Assembly: GCA_021802115.1 (NCBI GenBank)
Contig: JAKABA010000012.1
Coordinates: 1 to 53,578, forward strand
DNA from: a bacterium
Lineage (GTDB): Bacteria; Chloroflexota; Dormibacteria; UBA8260; Bog-877
DNA length: 53,578 nt
Direction: 5' to 3'
The notes beneath the pieces were generated by a model that ran no database searches, had not been told where the DNA came from, and saw only the letters and a list, made by a program, of their open reading frames with translations. Below are positions 51,669 through 53,578 of the stretch, piece by piece. Position numbers and translations under genes: made by a program. Position 1 is the first letter of the stretch. Every line of letters starts with the position of its first letter.

Positions 51669-52955
51669 ATGGCCAACAGCGTCCTGACAGCGCCGGCAAC
51701 CGCGTCGGCACCTGCCAACCCCTACATCACAGCTCAGCGTCAGTTCGACCAGGCGGCCGCCATCCTGGAGCTGGATCCCGGCCTGCGCGCGGTCTTACGG
51801 GAGGTGCGGCGCGAGTTCACGGTCAACTTCCCGGTCCGCATGGATGACGGCACCATACGGGTATTCACCGGCTACCGGGTGCAGCACAACCTCACCCGGG
51901 GCCCAGCCAAGGGCGGCATCCGCTACCACCCCCAGGTGAGCCTGGACGAGGTCAAGGCGCTGTCGATGTGGATGACCTGGAAGTGCGCGCTGACCAACCT
52001 CCCCTTCGGCGGCGCCAAGGGAGGCGTCATCTGCGATCCCACCCAAATGAGTCAGAAAGAGCTGGAGAACATGACCCGGCGCTTCGCCAGCGAGATCTCC
52101 CTCCTGATCGGCCCGGAGAGCGACATCCCCGCCCCGGATGTGAACACCAACCCCCAGACCATGGCCTGGATCATGGACACAATCTCGATGGAGAAGGGAT
52201 ATTCGGTGCCGGCGGTGGTCACCGGTAAGCCGCTTTCGATCGGAGGCTCGGAGGGACGGCCCGCCGCCACCGGTCGGGGAGTGACGGTGGTCACCCTCGA
52301 AGCATGCACCCGGATGGGCTGGAACCCCAGCGAGTGCACCGTCGCCATCCAGGGCTTCGGCAACGTGGGCAGCGTCAGTGCCGAGCTGCTGGCGGAGCAG
52401 GGCTTCACGGTGGTCGCCGTCTCGGACGTGTTCGGAGGCATCTACAACCCCGAGGGCCTGGATGTCCCTGCCCTGCTGGAGCACCACCGCCGCACCGGAC
52501 GAGTTGGTGGCTTCGCCGGCTCCCGCCAGGAGATCTCCAACAGCGCCTTACTGGAGCTGCCGGTCACGATCCTGATCCCGGCTGCCCTTGAGAACCAGTT
52601 CAGCATCGACAACGCCGCCCGGGTCCAGGCCAAGCTCATCGTCGAGGCGGCCAACGGACCCACCACCCCCGAGGCGGACGACATCTTCCACCAGCGGGGG
52701 ATCACAGTCATCCCCGATATCCTCGCCAATGCCGGCGGAGTCACCGTCTCGTACTTCGAATGGGTGCAGGACCTGCAGTCCTATTTCTGGGAGGAGAAGG
52801 AGATCAACACCCGCCTCACCAAGATCATGCAGCGCACCTACCAGCAGATGGACGACCTGGCCAGGGAGCATCGCACCACGCTGCGGATGGGCGCCTACTG
52901 CCTGGCTGTGAAGCGAGTCGCGGACGCCACCGCGGTGCGGGGCATCTACCCCTGA
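51669..52955 (+). CDS. gdhA: Glutamate dehydrogenase
   Basis: Reversible oxidative deamination of glutamate to 2-oxoglutarate. 428 residues, hexameric small type. Substrate Lys residues are in GPAKGGIRYHP and LPFGGAKGGV; PAPDVNTNPQTMAWIMD, the dinucleotide site VAIQGFGNVGSVSAELL, and NAGGVTVSYFEWVQ follow. The ATG at 51669 has two ribosome boxes (GGAGGG and GGAGG). NAD- or NADP-specificity cannot be fixed by eye. Confidence 0.95.
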   Translation: MANSVLTAPATASAPANPYITAQRQFDQAAAILELDPGLRAVLREVRREFTVNFPVRMDDGTIRVFTGYRVQHNLTRGPAKGGIRYHPQVSLDEVKALSMWMTWKCALTNLPFGGAKGGVICDPTQMSQKELENMTRRFASEISLLIGPESDIPAPDVNTNPQTMAWIMDTISMEKGYSVPAVVTGKPLSIGGSEGRPAATGRGVTVVTLEACTRMGWNPSECTVAIQGFGNVGSVSAELLAEQGFTVVAVSDVFGGIYNPEGLDVPALLEHHRRTGRVGGFAGSRQEISNSALLELPVTILIPAALENQFSIDNAARVQAKLIVEAANGPTTPEADDIFHQRGITVIPDILANAGGVTVSYFEWVQDLQSYFWEEKEINTRLTKIMQRTYQQMDDLAREHRTTLRMGAYCLAVKRVADATAVRGIYP

Positions 52956-53327
52956 CCTGCGAGGGTTGTCAGCAGCTGGCGGGAAAGTGAGCAGGACTGC
53001 CCATGAGAGCGGTTTAGTGAACTGGGAAAAGGTTGGCGAGTGTGACTGGCGGGTCGGGCTGTGGGTGACTTCTGTTGAGGGGGCCCCCGGGCGACTGCCA
53101 GCGGGACGTTCCTGGTGTGAAAGATCGGATCGCCCCGGCGTCACGGCTCCGGCCGGCGCCACCGCTGGTTGAGCCGAAGTCTGCAGATCCTGTCTTGGTG
53201 GTGGAGGTCGTGCGCAGAGTCGGTGACCATCCGCCAGCTGATCCATGGCCGAGACCCCAGGGTCCAAGCGGGCCCGGATGGATGGGGGACGAGCGGCTCC
53301 TGGCCGACCAGCGGCACAGGTGAGAGC
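52956..53327. other. Gap between gdhA and the TnpB-like gene, nothing recognised
   Basis: About 370 bases with no convincing gene, tRNA or terminator. It probably contains the left boundary of the element to which the next gene belongs; I see no terminal inverted repeat and no TnpA. Short open frames (for example 53075-53323) have unlike composition and no ribosome site. Confidence 0.5.
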
Positions 53328-53578
53328 ATGAGCATCCGGGTTCGCCACCCGATCGGGCCTCCTGTGCAGGCCGCTGCGGTGACCACCCTGCGGATCCGCA
53401 CCCGGCTGCGGGTCTCGGACGCCGACCGAGCCGTGATAGTTGCCCTGGGAGCCCATCTGGGGCGGCTCGCCAGAGCGGATCTGGCCAAGCGCAGCCGGGC
53501 CGGGCTGGACCACAGCGAGAAGGTCTGGGCGGAGCGCAAACGGGCCCTCACCAAGGAGTCCTCCTCGCGCTGGGCGGG
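53328..53578 (+). CDS. N-terminal part of a TnpB/IS605 OrfB-like transposase-associated protein (cut by window end)
   Basis: An open frame starts at ATG 53328 and runs off the window. The 83 visible residues (TTLRIRTRLRVSDADRAVIV, HLGRLARADLAKRSRAGLDH, SEKVWAERKRALTKESSSRW) are basic and helical and resemble the N-terminal region of actinobacterial TnpB-type proteins, RNA-guided nucleases of IS200/IS605 and IS607 elements. The catalytic RuvC and zinc-ribbon parts lie beyond the edge, so the call rests on N-terminal resemblance alone. Confidence 0.5.
   Translation, partial: MSIRVRHPIGPPVQAAAVTTLRIRTRLRVSDADRAVIVALGAHLGRLARADLAKRSRAGLDHSEKVWAERKRALTKESSSRWA

Noticed and set aside
1..53578. CRISPR arrays, rRNA genes or full insertion sequences
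   Set aside because: I saw no regularly spaced direct repeats, no rRNA segments and no complete transposase with terminal repeats in the window.

Overview
The window is GC-rich bacterial chromosome, almost entirely conserved housekeeping genes. Several traits point to the Terrabacteria side of the tree: a perfect CIRCE operator with HrcA, a ClpC with UVR-type linker, a YacL-type PIN-TRAM protein next to ispD, an NADPH:F420 oxidoreductase (so coenzyme F420 is probably used), and many start codons preceded at 6-8 nt by a -10-like hexamer, as in leaderless transcripts. An actinomycete-like or Chloroflexota/Dormibacterota-like organism fits best; no rRNA is present to settle it.

Layout. 1-744: the end of a tyrosine integrase abutting the 3' end of tRNA-Thr. 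780-10045 (minus): rpsA, a doubtful small gene, clpC, yacL-like, ispD, ispF, cysS, rlmB, read towards the tRNA with overlapping joints. 10276-13102: a small orphan gene (plus), then panC, panB and a DUF2520 Rossmann protein (minus). 13281-18544: ftsH, two CAU-anticodon tRNAs (one the initiator), a BNR-repeat lipoprotein, an FtsB/DivIC-like protein and mazG. 18541-23438: mazG-mfd-pth-ybeY-rpsU as one minus-strand unit. 23737-26496: an alpha/beta hydrolase (minus), rsmE and a GalT-like protein (plus). 26522-34851: a lipoprotein, hsp20, dnaJ, grpE, hrcA behind CIRCE, a VIT-type transporter (plus), hemW and lepA. 35002-40936: a DUF4177 protein, a GNAT protein, and an opposing cluster of DUF2795, BchI-like AAA+, BchD-like AAA+/VWA and an unknown protein, then the F420 reductase. 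41081-45867: a complete pyruvate dehydrogenase operon (pdhA-pdhB-E2-lpd). 46045-47314: a strong promoter, a structured leader RNA and two unknown genes. 47349-51103: rpe, pgl, a small unknown gene and tkt (pentose phosphate). 51163-53578: rhodanese, glutamate dehydrogenase, and the start of a TnpB-like transposase gene cut by the window edge.

The gene order on the minus strand closely follows the order known from Bacillus-type genomes (lepA-hemW-hrcA-grpE-dnaJ, rsmE, rpsU, ybeY, pth-mfd-mazG-divIC-tRNA-Met-ftsH, clpC-yacL-ispD-ispF-cysS-rlmB), but dnaK, radA and disA are missing from their usual places. The most promising unexplained items are the promoter plus roughly 150-nt structured RNA at 46045-46232 with its unknown downstream gene, the nested hairpin at 36388-36443 inside the chelatase-like cluster, the rpsU gene that appears to start with CTG, and the repeated leaderless-promoter arrangement.
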